A stretch of DNA of 11,762 nucleotides, from NCBI GenBank assembly GCA_030591745.1, contig JAUVAM010000035.1, forward strand, positions 1 to 11,762, in the 5' to 3' direction. This document shows positions 1 through 6,026 of this stretch, one piece after another. This DNA comes from Deltaproteobacteria bacterium. GTDB taxonomy: Bacteria; Myxococcota; B64-G9. Numbering within the stretch: the first letter of the stretch is position 1; each line of letters opens with the position of its first letter. Under the pieces are notes generated by a model. The model was not told the origin of the DNA. It searched no databases and saw nothing but the letters and a program-made list of their open reading frames with translations. The position numbers and the translations under genes were made by a program.

Positions 1-1
1 G

Positions 2-1762
2 GCGGGCGGCACCAGCAGACGTCTCACACAAAATCCTGCCGCGGATCATCACCCGCGATGGAGTCCCGACGGCAAATCCATCGCTTTCTTATCGAAGCGA
101 AAGCCCGCGGAACACACGCAGATCTTTGTGCTGCCCATGAACGGAGGCGAATCCCTCCCCTTGACCCCAGCCGAAGTGAATATTTTGGACTTCGCCTGGT
201 CTCCGGACGGCAAACAGATCGCCTACGTCGCCCAGCATGACGAGAGCCCGGCCTGTCAGCGAAAGCCCCATGAGGCGCAGGCACATGAGACCCTGTGCCA
301 TCGCCGGCTCTGGCTGCTGAACCTGGAGTCAAAGCGAACCGAAATAGGCTCGCCTGAAAACTTGAGCGTATTCGACTTCGCCTGGTCTCCCTCCGGAAAG
401 CAATTGGCCATGTTCACCGCCTCCGAGCCCGGCCTCGGCGCGGGCTATTGGCAGGCGGACCTGCAGACCTTGGATTTGAGCACGAAAAAACAGGTCACCT
501 TGGCCAAGGGCTGCGGCAGCTCCAAAGTAGTCTGGTCCCCGAAAGGTAAGCGCATCGCTTTTCTGTCCCCTCCAGGTGCCCGAGTACCTCGACCGGCCGT
601 TGTGTCTGCCGCGGGTGGCGCGATCTTCGAACCAGGTGCCGAAGAAGAGCTCACGGTCTGGGATTTCGTTTGGCATGGCGACGGCGACAAGCTCATCGTG
701 TGGGGTCATCAAGGCCTGCTTGGCTTTGTCGGCAGCATGCCGGCCCAGAAACCAAAAAAGGGCAAAGCCAAAACGCAAATCTGGAACCGCCTGCCCCTGA
801 AGGCATGGGGGGTTCCCGGCCTGAGTCGCAGCGCCGACGGACGCTGGCTCGCCCTGCTTGCCGAACACACGAGGCATCCGCCCGAAGTCTATGTGATGGC
901 CGCAGGCCGGAAGCCCTTGGCTCCAAGACGCGTGACCCGGCACCACGAGGCCCTTGAGAAACTAACCCTCGGAAGAGTAGAGCCCCGATCCTGGACAGCA
1001 GTGGACGGCATGCGCATCGAGGGCGTGTTGGTCAACCCACCCGACTCACCGAAGGGGCCTTTGCCCACGGTGCTGATGATCCACGGAGGCCCGCAGTGGC
1101 AGTGGTGGTCCGGCTGGCTGGGCACTTGGCACGAACCGGCCCAATTGCTGGCGGCACACGGCTATCGCGTTCTCTTGCCCAATCCTCGCGGGAGCACCGG
1201 GCGTGGGGATGCCTTCGCGCAGGCGGCACGCGCTGATTGGGGTGGCGCGGACTTCGACGATCTGATGGCCGGCGTCGACAATTTGATTGAAGCAGGCCTT
1301 GCCGATCCGAATCGCTTGGCGATCATGGGTTGGTCCTATGGCGGTTATATGACCAGCTGGGTCGTTACCCGGACACAACGATTCAAGGCGGCCGTGGCCG
1401 GTGCCGTGGTGACCAATCTCTTATCCATGCACGGCACCAGCGACATCCCGCCCTTTCTGCCCGACCAGTTTCGTCTCGCGCCATATCAGCAACCGGATCT
1501 CTTGCGAAAACGATCTCCGGTTTTTTTCGCCCACCAGGTAAAAACCCCCATCCTGGTGGTTCACGGCCAGGCCGACCAGCGCACCCCCTTGTCTCAGGCC
1601 AAAGAATGGGTTCGGGCACTGAAGGACGCTGGGGCCCCCGTGCGCTTCGTGAGCTATCCCGCGGAGGGACACCATTTCAATCAGCAGGCCCATCAGGCCC
1701 ATCTAATGAACGAAATTCTTGAATGGCTGGCGCTTCGGCTTGGCGAAACTAAAAGTCAGTGA
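2..1762 (+). CDS. S9 family (prolyl oligopeptidase-type) serine peptidase, 5' end missing
   Basis: The reading frame is open from the window edge, so the start lies upstream; 586 residues are visible. The first ATG inside the frame (128) is not the start, because the residues before it (WSPDGKSIAFLSKRK) already form a propeller repeat. Residues 1 to about 300 carry at least four PD40/WD40-like beta-propeller motifs of the form WSPxGKxIAF. The C-terminal alpha/beta-hydrolase domain has the oxyanion-side HGGPQWQW motif, the nucleophile Ser445 in GWSYGGYM (codon at 1334), Asp525 in HGQADQRTP (1574) and His557 in EGHHF (1670), so the triad is complete. Family knowledge: such enzymes cleave short peptides or acyl-amino acids, with the propeller gating the active site. 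S9 members are usually 600-700 residues, so roughly 50-100 residues are probably outside the window. The order of motifs fits the acylaminoacyl-peptidase-like S9C group. Substrate is unknown. Its 3' end overlaps the convergent nuclease gene by 14 bases. Confidence 0.93.
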   Translation, partial: AGGTSRRLTQNPAADHHPRWSPDGKSIAFLSKRKPAEHTQIFVLPMNGGESLPLTPAEVNILDFAWSPDGKQIAYVAQHDESPACQRKPHEAQAHETLCHRRLWLLNLESKRTEIGSPENLSVFDFAWSPSGKQLAMFTASEPGLGAGYWQADLQTLDLSTKKQVTLAKGCGSSKVVWSPKGKRIAFLSPPGARVPRPAVVSAAGGAIFEPGAEEELTVWDFVWHGDGDKLIVWGHQGLLGFVGSMPAQKPKKGKAKTQIWNRLPLKAWGVPGLSRSADGRWLALLAEHTRHPPEVYVMAAGRKPLAPRRVTRHHEALEKLTLGRVEPRSWTAVDGMRIEGVLVNPPDSPKGPLPTVLMIHGGPQWQWWSGWLGTWHEPAQLLAAHGYRVLLPNPRGSTGRGDAFAQAARADWGGADFDDLMAGVDNLIEAGLADPNRLAIMGWSYGGYMTSWVVTRTQRFKAAVAGAVVTNLLSMHGTSDIPPFLPDQFRLAPYQQPDLLRKRSPVFFAHQVKTPILVVHGQADQRTPLSQAKEWVRALKDAGAPVRFVSYPAEGHHFNQQAHQAHLMNEILEWLALRLGETKSQ

Positions 1763-2780
1763 TCGATTCAGCAAAATCCGGTCGGTCTACGAAGGGATTG
1801 CGATTGTTCTGACGGTCCTCGACGCCGTCGTTGCGACTGGCTTCCCATGCGTCGGGTGGATCCATGCAGTGCCAATACCTTAATACTTCTTCTTCGAAAG
1901 CCATGATGTTCACTTCGTAGCGAAGCGCATAATAGAACATGGCCCTCGCGCAGTCTCCCTTGTGTTCGTCCCGGGGCTCAAAGACCCAACGGAAAGAATC
2001 GTCCGTACCAAAGGCGCAGCCGCTCGGGTCGGACCAGGTGGCATTCACGACAATGCCGAAGTGATAGTCGTTGCGCCGGCTGTTGATCGTTGCGATGACC
2101 GGAAAGAGGTGGTGCAAGTCACTGCGATTGGGCTCCACGTCGGCACCCCAACTCTGACACCAGGTGTGCTCGGCATTCATGACATCGCCGGGCGGGATAC
2201 CGCTGGTGGTGACCCACTGCCCCGTGTAGGCGCATTGGACTCGACCGGACACATTATCCAGATCACCAAACATGACCGCCCTGGCGTTGTCGTAACCCAG
2301 GGAATTGTGGCCCAAGACCAGATCGAGGAGCTCGTCCCGCAAGAATTGATCCTGTAGATCTTCCAGTCCCTCGTAAAGATAGTCCCAGGGATGCTGGCCC
2401 GTCACCGGATCAAGGACGCACTCAGGAAGACCTCCGTCATCGCCCCCAAGGCCGCCATCATCGCCGCCAAGGCCGCCATCATCGCCGCCGCTCGCCGCGT
2501 CATCGCCACCCATGCCCCCATCATCACCGCCGGTCGCCCCGTCCTCCCCCGCGTCTCCAGCGTCCACGCCGGCGTCATCAGGCACCCAGACTTCACAGCT
2601 TCCCGACCGACAAATCAAGCCAAGATCACAGCTCCCGTCCGGATAGCAGTCACCGCCCTCGGAACCTGGCGCATGGGTGCCGCTGCATGCCGCAAAAAAT
2701 GTAAGGGCAAAAAATGGGCCGATGAGTACATGATAATGAACATTGGGTCGATTCAAAGCTGCTGCCTTCCTGCCCCGCAT
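1749..2780 (-). CDS. Endonuclease I (EndA/NucM)-family nuclease, predicted lipoprotein with Asp/Gly-rich linker
   Basis: The product is 343 residues with an ATG start. Residues 14-32 form a hydrophobic signal ending in a lipobox-like FAAC, so Cys32 is the likely lipidation site. A short cysteine motif follows (Cys45, 51, 57, 62; GDCYPDGSC, then GLICRSGSC), a style common on myxobacterial surface proteins. Residues 84-118 are a low-complexity linker of seven-residue GGDDGGL-type units. Residues 120-343 match the endonuclease I family (beta-beta-alpha metal nucleases): NAEHTWCQSW with the probable catalytic His205, RSDLHHLFP at 219-227, NSRRND, GDCARAMFYYALRY, and RQNNRNPFVDRP near the end. Family members are extracytoplasmic, Mg-dependent, non-specific DNA/RNA nucleases. 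Here the enzyme is probably tethered to a membrane through a flexible acidic spacer. Relatives usually have EHTWPQS; this one has Cys208 in place of Pro. No convincing Shine-Dalgarno sequence is visible before the ATG. Confidence 0.9.
   Translation of the reverse strand: MRGRKAAALNRPNVHYHVLIGPFFALTFFAACSGTHAPGSEGGDCYPDGSCDLGLICRSGSCEVWVPDDAGVDAGDAGEDGATGGDDGGMGGDDAASGGDDGGLGGDDGGLGGDDGGLPECVLDPVTGQHPWDYLYEGLEDLQDQFLRDELLDLVLGHNSLGYDNARAVMFGDLDNVSGRVQCAYTGQWVTTSGIPPGDVMNAEHTWCQSWGADVEPNRSDLHHLFPVIATINSRRNDYHFGIVVNATWSDPSGCAFGTDDSFRWVFEPRDEHKGDCARAMFYYALRYEVNIMAFEEEVLRYWHCMDPPDAWEASRNDGVEDRQNNRNPFVDRPDFAESITDF
2431..2531 (-). repeat. 21-bp tandem repeat encoding the GGDDGGL linker
   Basis: About five imperfect copies of a 21-base unit (on the + strand roughly CCGCCATCATCGCCGCCAAGG) lie in tandem. 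The unit is a multiple of three, so each copy encodes seven residues and copy-number change would lengthen or shorten the linker without shifting frame. The outer copies are more degenerate than the central ones. The same stretch makes an Ala/Ile-rich shadow frame on the + strand, which is not taken as a gene. Confidence 0.75.
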
Positions 2781-2852
2781 GACTTGAATCTCATTCTAGC
2801 ACAATGGCACCAGAGCCTTGTGAAAACTTAAGACCTTTGTTAGCGTTCCTTC
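2781..2852. promoter_or_regulatory. 72-bp divergent intergenic region, candidate promoters
   Basis: This is the only space between the divergent nuclease and membrane-protein genes, so both promoters probably sit here or extend into the genes. On the + strand TTGTGA (2818-2823) lies 17 bases before TAGCGT (2841-2846), each a partial match to the sigma-70 consensus; start would then fall at about the GTG of the downstream gene. On the - strand a TAGAAT box (complement of 2794-2799) lies 13 bases before the nuclease ATG. These are weak matches judged by eye. Confidence 0.25.
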
Positions 2853-3494
2853 GTGGACTCAAACAAAACCAAACAGACCAAAGAGGCGAAAAAGGCAAGA
2901 ATCGCCAAACGCGCCGAACGACGACTCGCGCGCAAGGCGGCTCGGCAGTCCTTTCTTCGATCTTTCCGCTGGACGGTCTACATCGTCTTCATCCTGTTCA
3001 TGGGATTCGTCGCGGTCTGCACCTTCATTGGAATCGTCACCAACTTGGAAAATCAGTATCCGGAGCTGGACATCCCCGTAACCCGACCGGCACGTTTGGC
3101 TGATCTCGACACCCAGGATCTGGGCAATTGCCTGGACGCCTTGAAGCGCTTGACCCAAGAAGAGTCCGCTCAAGTTCAGGCCATGTTCAATCCCGAGCTG
3201 GACCGGGATAAATTCCTGGGGGACTACAAGGCATGGGCCGGCCCCTGGCGAAAACGACTGGACAAACTGGGCATGACCTGCCGACTCAACGAAAACGCCT
3301 ATTCGGGTCATCCTGCCCTGGGTGCCATGGCGGATTTCTACAGACGACTAGACCACATGCAGAAGCAGCACCAACGCTTGACTCGACGTTATGCGATGGA
3401 AAACGGACGTACTTTGCGCGACATGCACGAGCTAATGAAAAGGGCACAAGTCCTCGTAGAAGGCCACGGCACCCCTCCCGACCAACAACAATAA
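2853..3494 (+). CDS. Single-pass membrane protein of unknown function
   Basis: The product is 213 residues and not a family I recognise. A GTG at 2853 is the only reasonable start: an in-frame TAG lies at 2841 and the next Met is inside the membrane segment. No Shine-Dalgarno sequence is seen. Residues 1-39 are very basic (many Lys/Arg, KEAKKARIAKRAERRLARKA), predicting a helical cytoplasmic tail. Residues 40-63 form one hydrophobic segment (WTVYIVFILFMGFVAVCTFIGIV). By the positive-inside rule, the remaining 150 residues are outside the cytoplasm. That part looks mostly helical, with Cys93 and Cys143 as a possible disulphide pair and an amphipathic, possibly coiled-coil stretch at 160-200. 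Its stop lies 4 bases from the stop of the convergent TPR-like gene. Coding status is supported by uninterrupted length, codon use and sensible membrane topology. Confidence 0.72.
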   Translation: MDSNKTKQTKEAKKARIAKRAERRLARKAARQSFLRSFRWTVYIVFILFMGFVAVCTFIGIVTNLENQYPELDIPVTRPARLADLDTQDLGNCLDALKRLTQEESAQVQAMFNPELDRDKFLGDYKAWAGPWRKRLDKLGMTCRLNENAYSGHPALGAMADFYRRLDHMQKQHQRLTRRYAMENGRTLRDMHELMKRAQVLVEGHGTPPDQQQ

Positions 3495-3498
3495 GACT

Positions 3499-4548
3499 CT
3501 ATTCGCTGGGCTTGGCGGCGGGGGAAGTCCCTGTGTCCGCACTCGGCGACGGCTTGGGTTCGGGCTTGGGCCTGGGTTCGGGCTTGGGTTCGGGCTTGGG
3601 TTCGGGCTTGGGCTTGGGTTCGGGCTTGGGCTTGGGTTCGGGCTTGGGCTTGGGCTTGGGTTCTGGCTTGGGCTTGGTTTCGGTCGACTTGCCTTTGTTG
3701 CGATCCAGCCTGGCCACCCGTCTTCGAACCGCCGAAGCATAACGAGAACTCGGATACTCGATCAGAAACCTTCGATAAACAAGCAAGGCGCGAGGTACGT
3801 CCCCTGATGTCTCCAGGCTACCGCCGGCCAAATAGAGGGCGTTATCGGCCCAGTCTGCCTTGGGCGCAGCTTCCACGGCCCCCAGGAGGGCAGCGGCACC
3901 CTGGGCACTCTTGTTCAGCTTGAGGAAGAGCTCACCTCGCTCATGCTGTATCTTCGCCAGAATCTCGACCGGTGGTTTGACCGCCAATGCCTTGTCCAAT
4001 GCCTGGAGTCCACGCTTGAGATGCCCACGCTTGATGAGATCCCTGCCTGACTCAAACAAGGCCTGACCCAATTCCTGCCTGAGATCCTCGGTCTCTCGGG
4101 TGACCAAACGCGACAAGACGGGAGACAAGCGATTGGCATCCAGGCCTTCGGCGATCTTGAGCGCCTCATCCGATCGATTCTCACGCTTCATGCGCAAGAG
4201 ATTCTCAACTATTTTTTCCTGCTGGCTGCGCGTGGAAAGCTTTTTCTGAATTTCGGTAGAATTCTGCTGTGCCTCGCTTAGCTTCCGCTCCAATTCCTCT
4301 TTCTCGTGATTAACAGCGGAGACTTTGGCGTCAAAGGCAATGTAAACACCGGAAAAGGCCAAGGCCGCGAAAATGACATAGGCCCAAGCCGAGTTGAACC
4401 AGTACTTGCGTTCATAACCTTCTTGTTTTTTCTGTATTTGGCGAATTTCAGCAGAAAGGCTCTTGACCAGGTTGTCGGTCTTGATGGTCAGGTTGTGTGA
4501 CTTGATGACTTCTTTTTTGATGCTCAGAATGTCTTCTTCAAGTGACAT
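3499..4548 (-). CDS. Membrane-anchored coiled-coil/TPR-like protein with C-terminal KPEP repeat tail
   Basis: The product is 349 residues from the ATG at 4548 (MSLEEDIL), which is preceded by GAGGG at 4552-4556 with a rather short 3-base spacing. A further in-frame ATG at 4644 is rejected because that extension would run into the tRNA-Glu gene. Residues 1-47 are a charged, probably coiled-coil region; 51-72 are a membrane segment (FNSAWAYVIFAALAFSGVYIAF); 74-118 are a second coiled coil. Residues 120-282 look like helical tetratricopeptide-type repeats, the last (ALYLAGGSLETSGDVPRALLVYRRFL) resembling the YbgF/BamD-style TPR. Residues 291-334 are Lys-Pro-Glu-Pro repeats, as used as stiff periplasm-spanning spacers in TonB. 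This suggests an inner-membrane protein with an extracytoplasmic protein-interaction domain. No enzyme motif is seen, and the partner is unknown. The TPR assignment is by pattern and is moderate. Confidence 0.78.
   Translation of the reverse strand: MSLEEDILSIKKEVIKSHNLTIKTDNLVKSLSAEIRQIQKKQEGYERKYWFNSAWAYVIFAALAFSGVYIAFDAKVSAVNHEKEELERKLSEAQQNSTEIQKKLSTRSQQEKIVENLLRMKRENRSDEALKIAEGLDANRLSPVLSRLVTRETEDLRQELGQALFESGRDLIKRGHLKRGLQALDKALAVKPPVEILAKIQHERGELFLKLNKSAQGAAALLGAVEAAPKADWADNALYLAGGSLETSGDVPRALLVYRRFLIEYPSSRYASAVRRRVARLDRNKGKSTETKPKPEPKPKPKPEPKPKPEPKPKPEPKPEPKPEPRPKPEPKPSPSADTGTSPAAKPSE
3550..3675 (-). repeat. 6/12-bp minisatellite encoding the KP/KPEP tail
   Basis: On the + strand the stretch is made almost only of GGCTTG (Lys-Pro) and GGGTTCGGGCTT-type (Glu-Pro-Lys-Pro) units, giving about 126 bases of 6- and 12-base periodicity. 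The units are nearly identical at DNA level, with only single-base changes such as one CCTGGG and one TTCTGG, which points to recent expansion by slippage rather than old conserved sequence. All length changes by whole units stay in frame. Confidence 0.85.
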
Positions 4549-4600
4549 GCGCCCTCGCTTGTCCGGATGCCCCTTAGACCCCGGATAGGGCACCGCCCAA

Positions 4601-4618
4601 TGCGCCAGGGTTGGCGCA
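4601..4618. other. Perfect 7-bp inverted repeat between tRNA-Glu and the TPR-like gene
   Basis: TGCGCCA (4601-4607) and TGGCGCA (4612-4618) form a perfect stem with a four-base loop. It lies in the leader of the leftward TPR-like gene, just downstream of the T-run after tRNA-Glu. No T-run follows it on either strand, so it is not a standard terminator. It could be an operator, an RNA processing hairpin or chance. Confidence 0.4.
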
Positions 4619-4625
4619 AGGCAAG

Positions 4626-4634
4626 AAAAAAAAA
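4626..4634 (-). terminator. Nine-T run directly after tRNA-Glu
   Basis: In the leftward transcript nine T residues begin two bases after the tRNA-Glu discriminator base. There is no separate hairpin before them, so termination would depend on folding of the tRNA acceptor/T-arm itself or on this U-tract alone. Without termination the tRNA transcript would run into the TPR-like gene, whose start is 78 bases further on. Confidence 0.35.
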
Positions 4635-4635
4635 C

Positions 4636-4710
4636 TGTCCCCAAGGGGATTTGAACCCCTGTCGCCGGCGTGAAAGGCCGGTGTCCTAGACCAGGCTAGA
4701 CGATGGGGAC
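4636..4710 (-). tRNA. tRNA-Glu (anticodon TTC)
   Basis: The sequence folds as a 75-base cloverleaf. The 7-bp acceptor stem pairs GTCCCCA with TGGGGAC, discriminator A at 4636. The anticodon stem is CCGGC/GCCGG around loop CTTTCAC, anticodon TTC at 4672-4674. The T-arm is AGGGG-TTCAAAT-CCCCT. CCA is not encoded in the gene, so it must be added after transcription. It lies 10 bases downstream of tRNA-Lys on the same strand, so both are probably processed from one transcript. Confidence 0.96.
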
Positions 4711-4720
4711 CTGATTTCAA

Positions 4721-4793
4721 TGAGCCGCCAGGGGATCGAACCCTGGACCCTCAGATTAAAAGTCTGATGCTCTACCAACTGAGCTAGCGGCCC
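4721..4793 (-). tRNA. tRNA-Lys (anticodon TTT)
   Basis: The sequence folds as a 73-base cloverleaf. The acceptor stem pairs GGGCCGC with GCGGCTC (one G-U pair), discriminator A at 4721. The D-arm is standard (TAGCTCAGTTGGTAGAGCA). The anticodon loop is CTTTTAA, with TTT at 4758-4760. The T-arm is CCAGG-GTTCGAT-CCCTGG-like. CCA is not encoded. It is the promoter-proximal gene of the Lys-Glu pair. Confidence 0.97.
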
Positions 4794-4832
4794 TAAACAA
4801 TCACCCGACCGCCGCCGCGTCGAGCGGCATGT

Positions 4833-4861
4833 TTGGTACCAAGATCCCAAAGGCATGTCAA
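4833..4861 (-). promoter_or_regulatory. Candidate sigma-70 promoter for the tRNA-Lys/tRNA-Glu operon
   Basis: Reading leftward, a perfect TTGACA -35 box (complement of 4856-4861) is followed after exactly 17 bases by TACCAA (complement of 4833-4838), a partial -10 match. Transcription would begin near 4826, about 33 bases before tRNA-Lys, in a very G+C-rich stretch. A GC-rich discriminator is typical of stable-RNA promoters under stringent control; that regulation is inferred, not shown. Confidence 0.5.
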
Positions 4862-4982
4862 GGAAACTCTACAAATATCGCCAGGAAAGATTTTTTTTGA
4901 ATACAGTCCGATGCCGAACGTCGAAAACCGTGTCACCAATGACTTGGAAGGCTTTAGAACGATGCAACATGATGAAATTTTC

Positions 4983-5011
4983 TTGACATAATGCGGCATA
5001 TCCGTCAGTGT
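4983..5011 (+). promoter_or_regulatory. Weak candidate promoter for the cysteine-rich lipoprotein gene
   Basis: A consensus TTGACA at 4983-4988 is followed 17 bases later by CAGTGT, which matches TATAAT at only two positions. It is listed because it is the only good -35 box on this strand upstream of the gene. Confidence 0.22.
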
Positions 5012-5105
5012 GTGCGGCGTGTTAAGCGAGAAAAGGGACATGATTGGAAGGCAAACATAAACTCGAAACTGTAAGCAGGAAAATCACGAAAGGGAGGAAG
5101 TAAAA

Positions 5106-5528
5106 ATGAAGAAAATCGTATTGGTTCTGGCAGTGTTTGCAGCATTGGGCATGATGATCGGCTGTGGAAGCTCCGGCAACGACTGTGACAAAGCCGCCGA
5201 CGTGTTCGTCTCGGGCATGGATGAGTACTGCAGCGCCAATTCCGCTGACTGCGTATTCTGCGAATGCTACAACGCCGGCCAGGTCGTCAATGCCGACGGT
5301 GAGTGCGAAGATCCCACCACCACCGGTGGCGAAGAAGTGGTCTGCGAAGGCGACGCTTTGACCGGTGCCCAGGCTTGCCTGGCCGACGAAGCAGCCTGCA
5401 AGGCCTCTGCCTCCGACGCGATGCAGATGGCTTGCCAGGCTGAGCACATGATGGACACGTGCACCGCAGACGCCGACTGCGTCCTCGACATGACCTGCAA
5501 CACGACCACCGGTTACTGCGCAATGTAA
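5106..5528 (+). CDS. Small cysteine-rich lipoprotein, paralogue 1
   Basis: The product is 140 residues, with ATG 8 bases after a strong GGGAGG. MKKIVLVLAVFAALGMMIGC is a signal peptide ending at lipobox Cys20. The mature protein is acidic and holds 14 further cysteines (27, 42, 49, 52, 54, 67, 80, 91, 98, 110, 119, 125, 131, 138), enough for seven disulphides. Recognisable parts are CVFCEC at 49-54, ACLADEAAC at 90-98, and a C-terminal module CTADADC-x5-C-x6-C ending in TGYC, which resembles short cysteine motifs on Myxococcota surface proteins. A Thr/Gly/Glu linker (DPTTTGGEE) divides two halves. No enzymatic motif is seen and function is unknown; an extracytoplasmic disulphide-stabilised binding or structural protein is inferred. 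A strong terminator follows, then a clear paralogue in the same direction. Confidence 0.88.
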   Translation: MKKIVLVLAVFAALGMMIGCGSSGNDCDKAADVFVSGMDEYCSANSADCVFCECYNAGQVVNADGECEDPTTTGGEEVVCEGDALTGAQACLADEAACKASASDAMQMACQAEHMMDTCTADADCVLDMTCNTTTGYCAM

Positions 5529-5550
5529 GCAGGTTTTTTAGAATGACCGA

Positions 5551-5585
5551 AAACCCGTGGCCCTTTGGGTCGCGGGTTTTTTTTT
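5551..5585 (+). terminator. Strong intrinsic terminator between the two cysteine-rich genes
   Basis: AAACCCG (5551-5557) pairs with CGGGTTT (5573-5579). The stem continues inward through T-G, G-C, G-T and three C-G pairs (5558-5563 with 5567-5572), leaving a TTT loop: a 13-bp hairpin. A nine-base T-run (5577-5585) follows. The next gene's AGGAGG begins at 5586, directly after the last T, so there is no room for a separate promoter between terminator and gene. The downstream gene is therefore either fed by read-through or by a promoter upstream of or inside the terminator. Confidence 0.9.
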
Positions 5586-5591
5586 AGGAGG
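5586..5591 (+). promoter_or_regulatory. Ribosome binding site that fixes the start of the second cysteine-rich gene
   Basis: A perfect AGGAGG lies 6 bases before the ATG at 5598. The alternative in-frame ATG at 5565 sits inside the terminator hairpin and has no such site, so 5598 is the start. Confidence 0.85.
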
Positions 5592-5597
5592 AAACAC

Positions 5598-6026
5598 ATG
5601 AATGGGACCACCAAGTTCCTTGGTCTGTTGCTGGCTGTCTCCACCTTGGCTGGGGCTTGCGGCGGCGAAGATGCCGATCCCTGCAAAGAGGCCAGTGAGG
5701 TCTTCGCCGCAGCTCAAGCGAATTTCTGTACGGACCAGGCAGAGGACTGCAATTACTGCGACTGCCTGAATCAGGGGCTTGTACTTGACCCGGAAAGCGG
5801 CGACTGCCTTAGCGCACCCGCCATGAATCCCGTCAACTGCGAAGGGCTATTGGAGCAATCCGCTCAAGCTTGTCTTGCCGATGAGACCGCCTGCGCCCAA
5901 GACTCCACTGACCTCGCCAAGCTGACATGTCAGGCTGAGCATTTAGAAGATGCATGCACAGAAGACGGTGACTGTCTTTTCGACATGACCTGCAACACCA
6001 ACACCGGTTACTGCTCTATCCCCTGA
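5598..6026 (+). CDS. Small cysteine-rich lipoprotein, paralogue 2
   Basis: The product is 142 residues from the ATG after AGGAGG. The signal peptide ends in lipobox LAGAC, with Cys21 lipidated. The cysteines fall at 21, 29, 44, 51, 54, 56, 70, 81, 92, 99, 111, 120, 126, 132 and 139. This is the same number and order as in the upstream neighbour, with spacing differing by at most three residues. Shared strings include ACLADE-x-AC, CQAEH, and DMTCNT-x-TGYC at the C terminus. The central linker differs (APAMNPVN in place of the Thr/Gly/Glu run) and the hydrophobic signal is unrelated in detail, so the pair is an old tandem duplication. Function is unknown; location at a membrane surface is inferred. 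Its 3' end overlaps the convergent PqqD-family gene by 19 bases. Confidence 0.88.
   Translation: MNGTTKFLGLLLAVSTLAGACGGEDADPCKEASEVFAAAQANFCTDQAEDCNYCDCLNQGLVLDPESGDCLSAPAMNPVNCEGLLEQSAQACLADETACAQDSTDLAKLTCQAEHLEDACTEDGDCLFDMTCNTNTGYCSIP

Larger units (their letters stand above)
4794..5105. other. 312-bp non-coding region between the tRNA pair and the cysteine-rich gene
   Basis: No convincing gene is seen here. The left part holds the leftward tRNA promoter. The right part is A+T-richer than its surroundings and must hold the promoter and leader of the rightward cysteine-rich lipoprotein gene. A perfect TTGACA occurs on the + strand at 4983-4988, but the best-spaced -10 (CAGTGT, 5006-5011) is poor, so either the promoter uses an activator or another sigma factor, or this box is chance. 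The leader is then about 90 bases and ends in a strong GGGAGG (5092-5097). No riboswitch or recognisable operator was found by eye. Confidence 0.5.

Noticed and set aside
2391..2831. 146-codon + strand frame with Ala/Ile repeats
   Set aside because: It is a shadow of the Gly/Asp linker repeat and signal peptide of the nuclease gene.
3233..3742. Gly/Leu/Ser-repeat + strand frame
   Set aside because: It is a shadow of the KPEP repeat and of the membrane-protein gene; the repeat part only mirrors GGCTTG units.
4636..4793. tRNA genes as an integration site of a mobile element
   Set aside because: No integrase, no direct repeat of a tRNA 3' end and no change in base composition is seen around them.
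4793..5041. 82-codon - strand frame ending at the tRNA-Lys 5' end
   Set aside because: It covers the tRNA promoter, has no ribosome binding site and resembles no protein.
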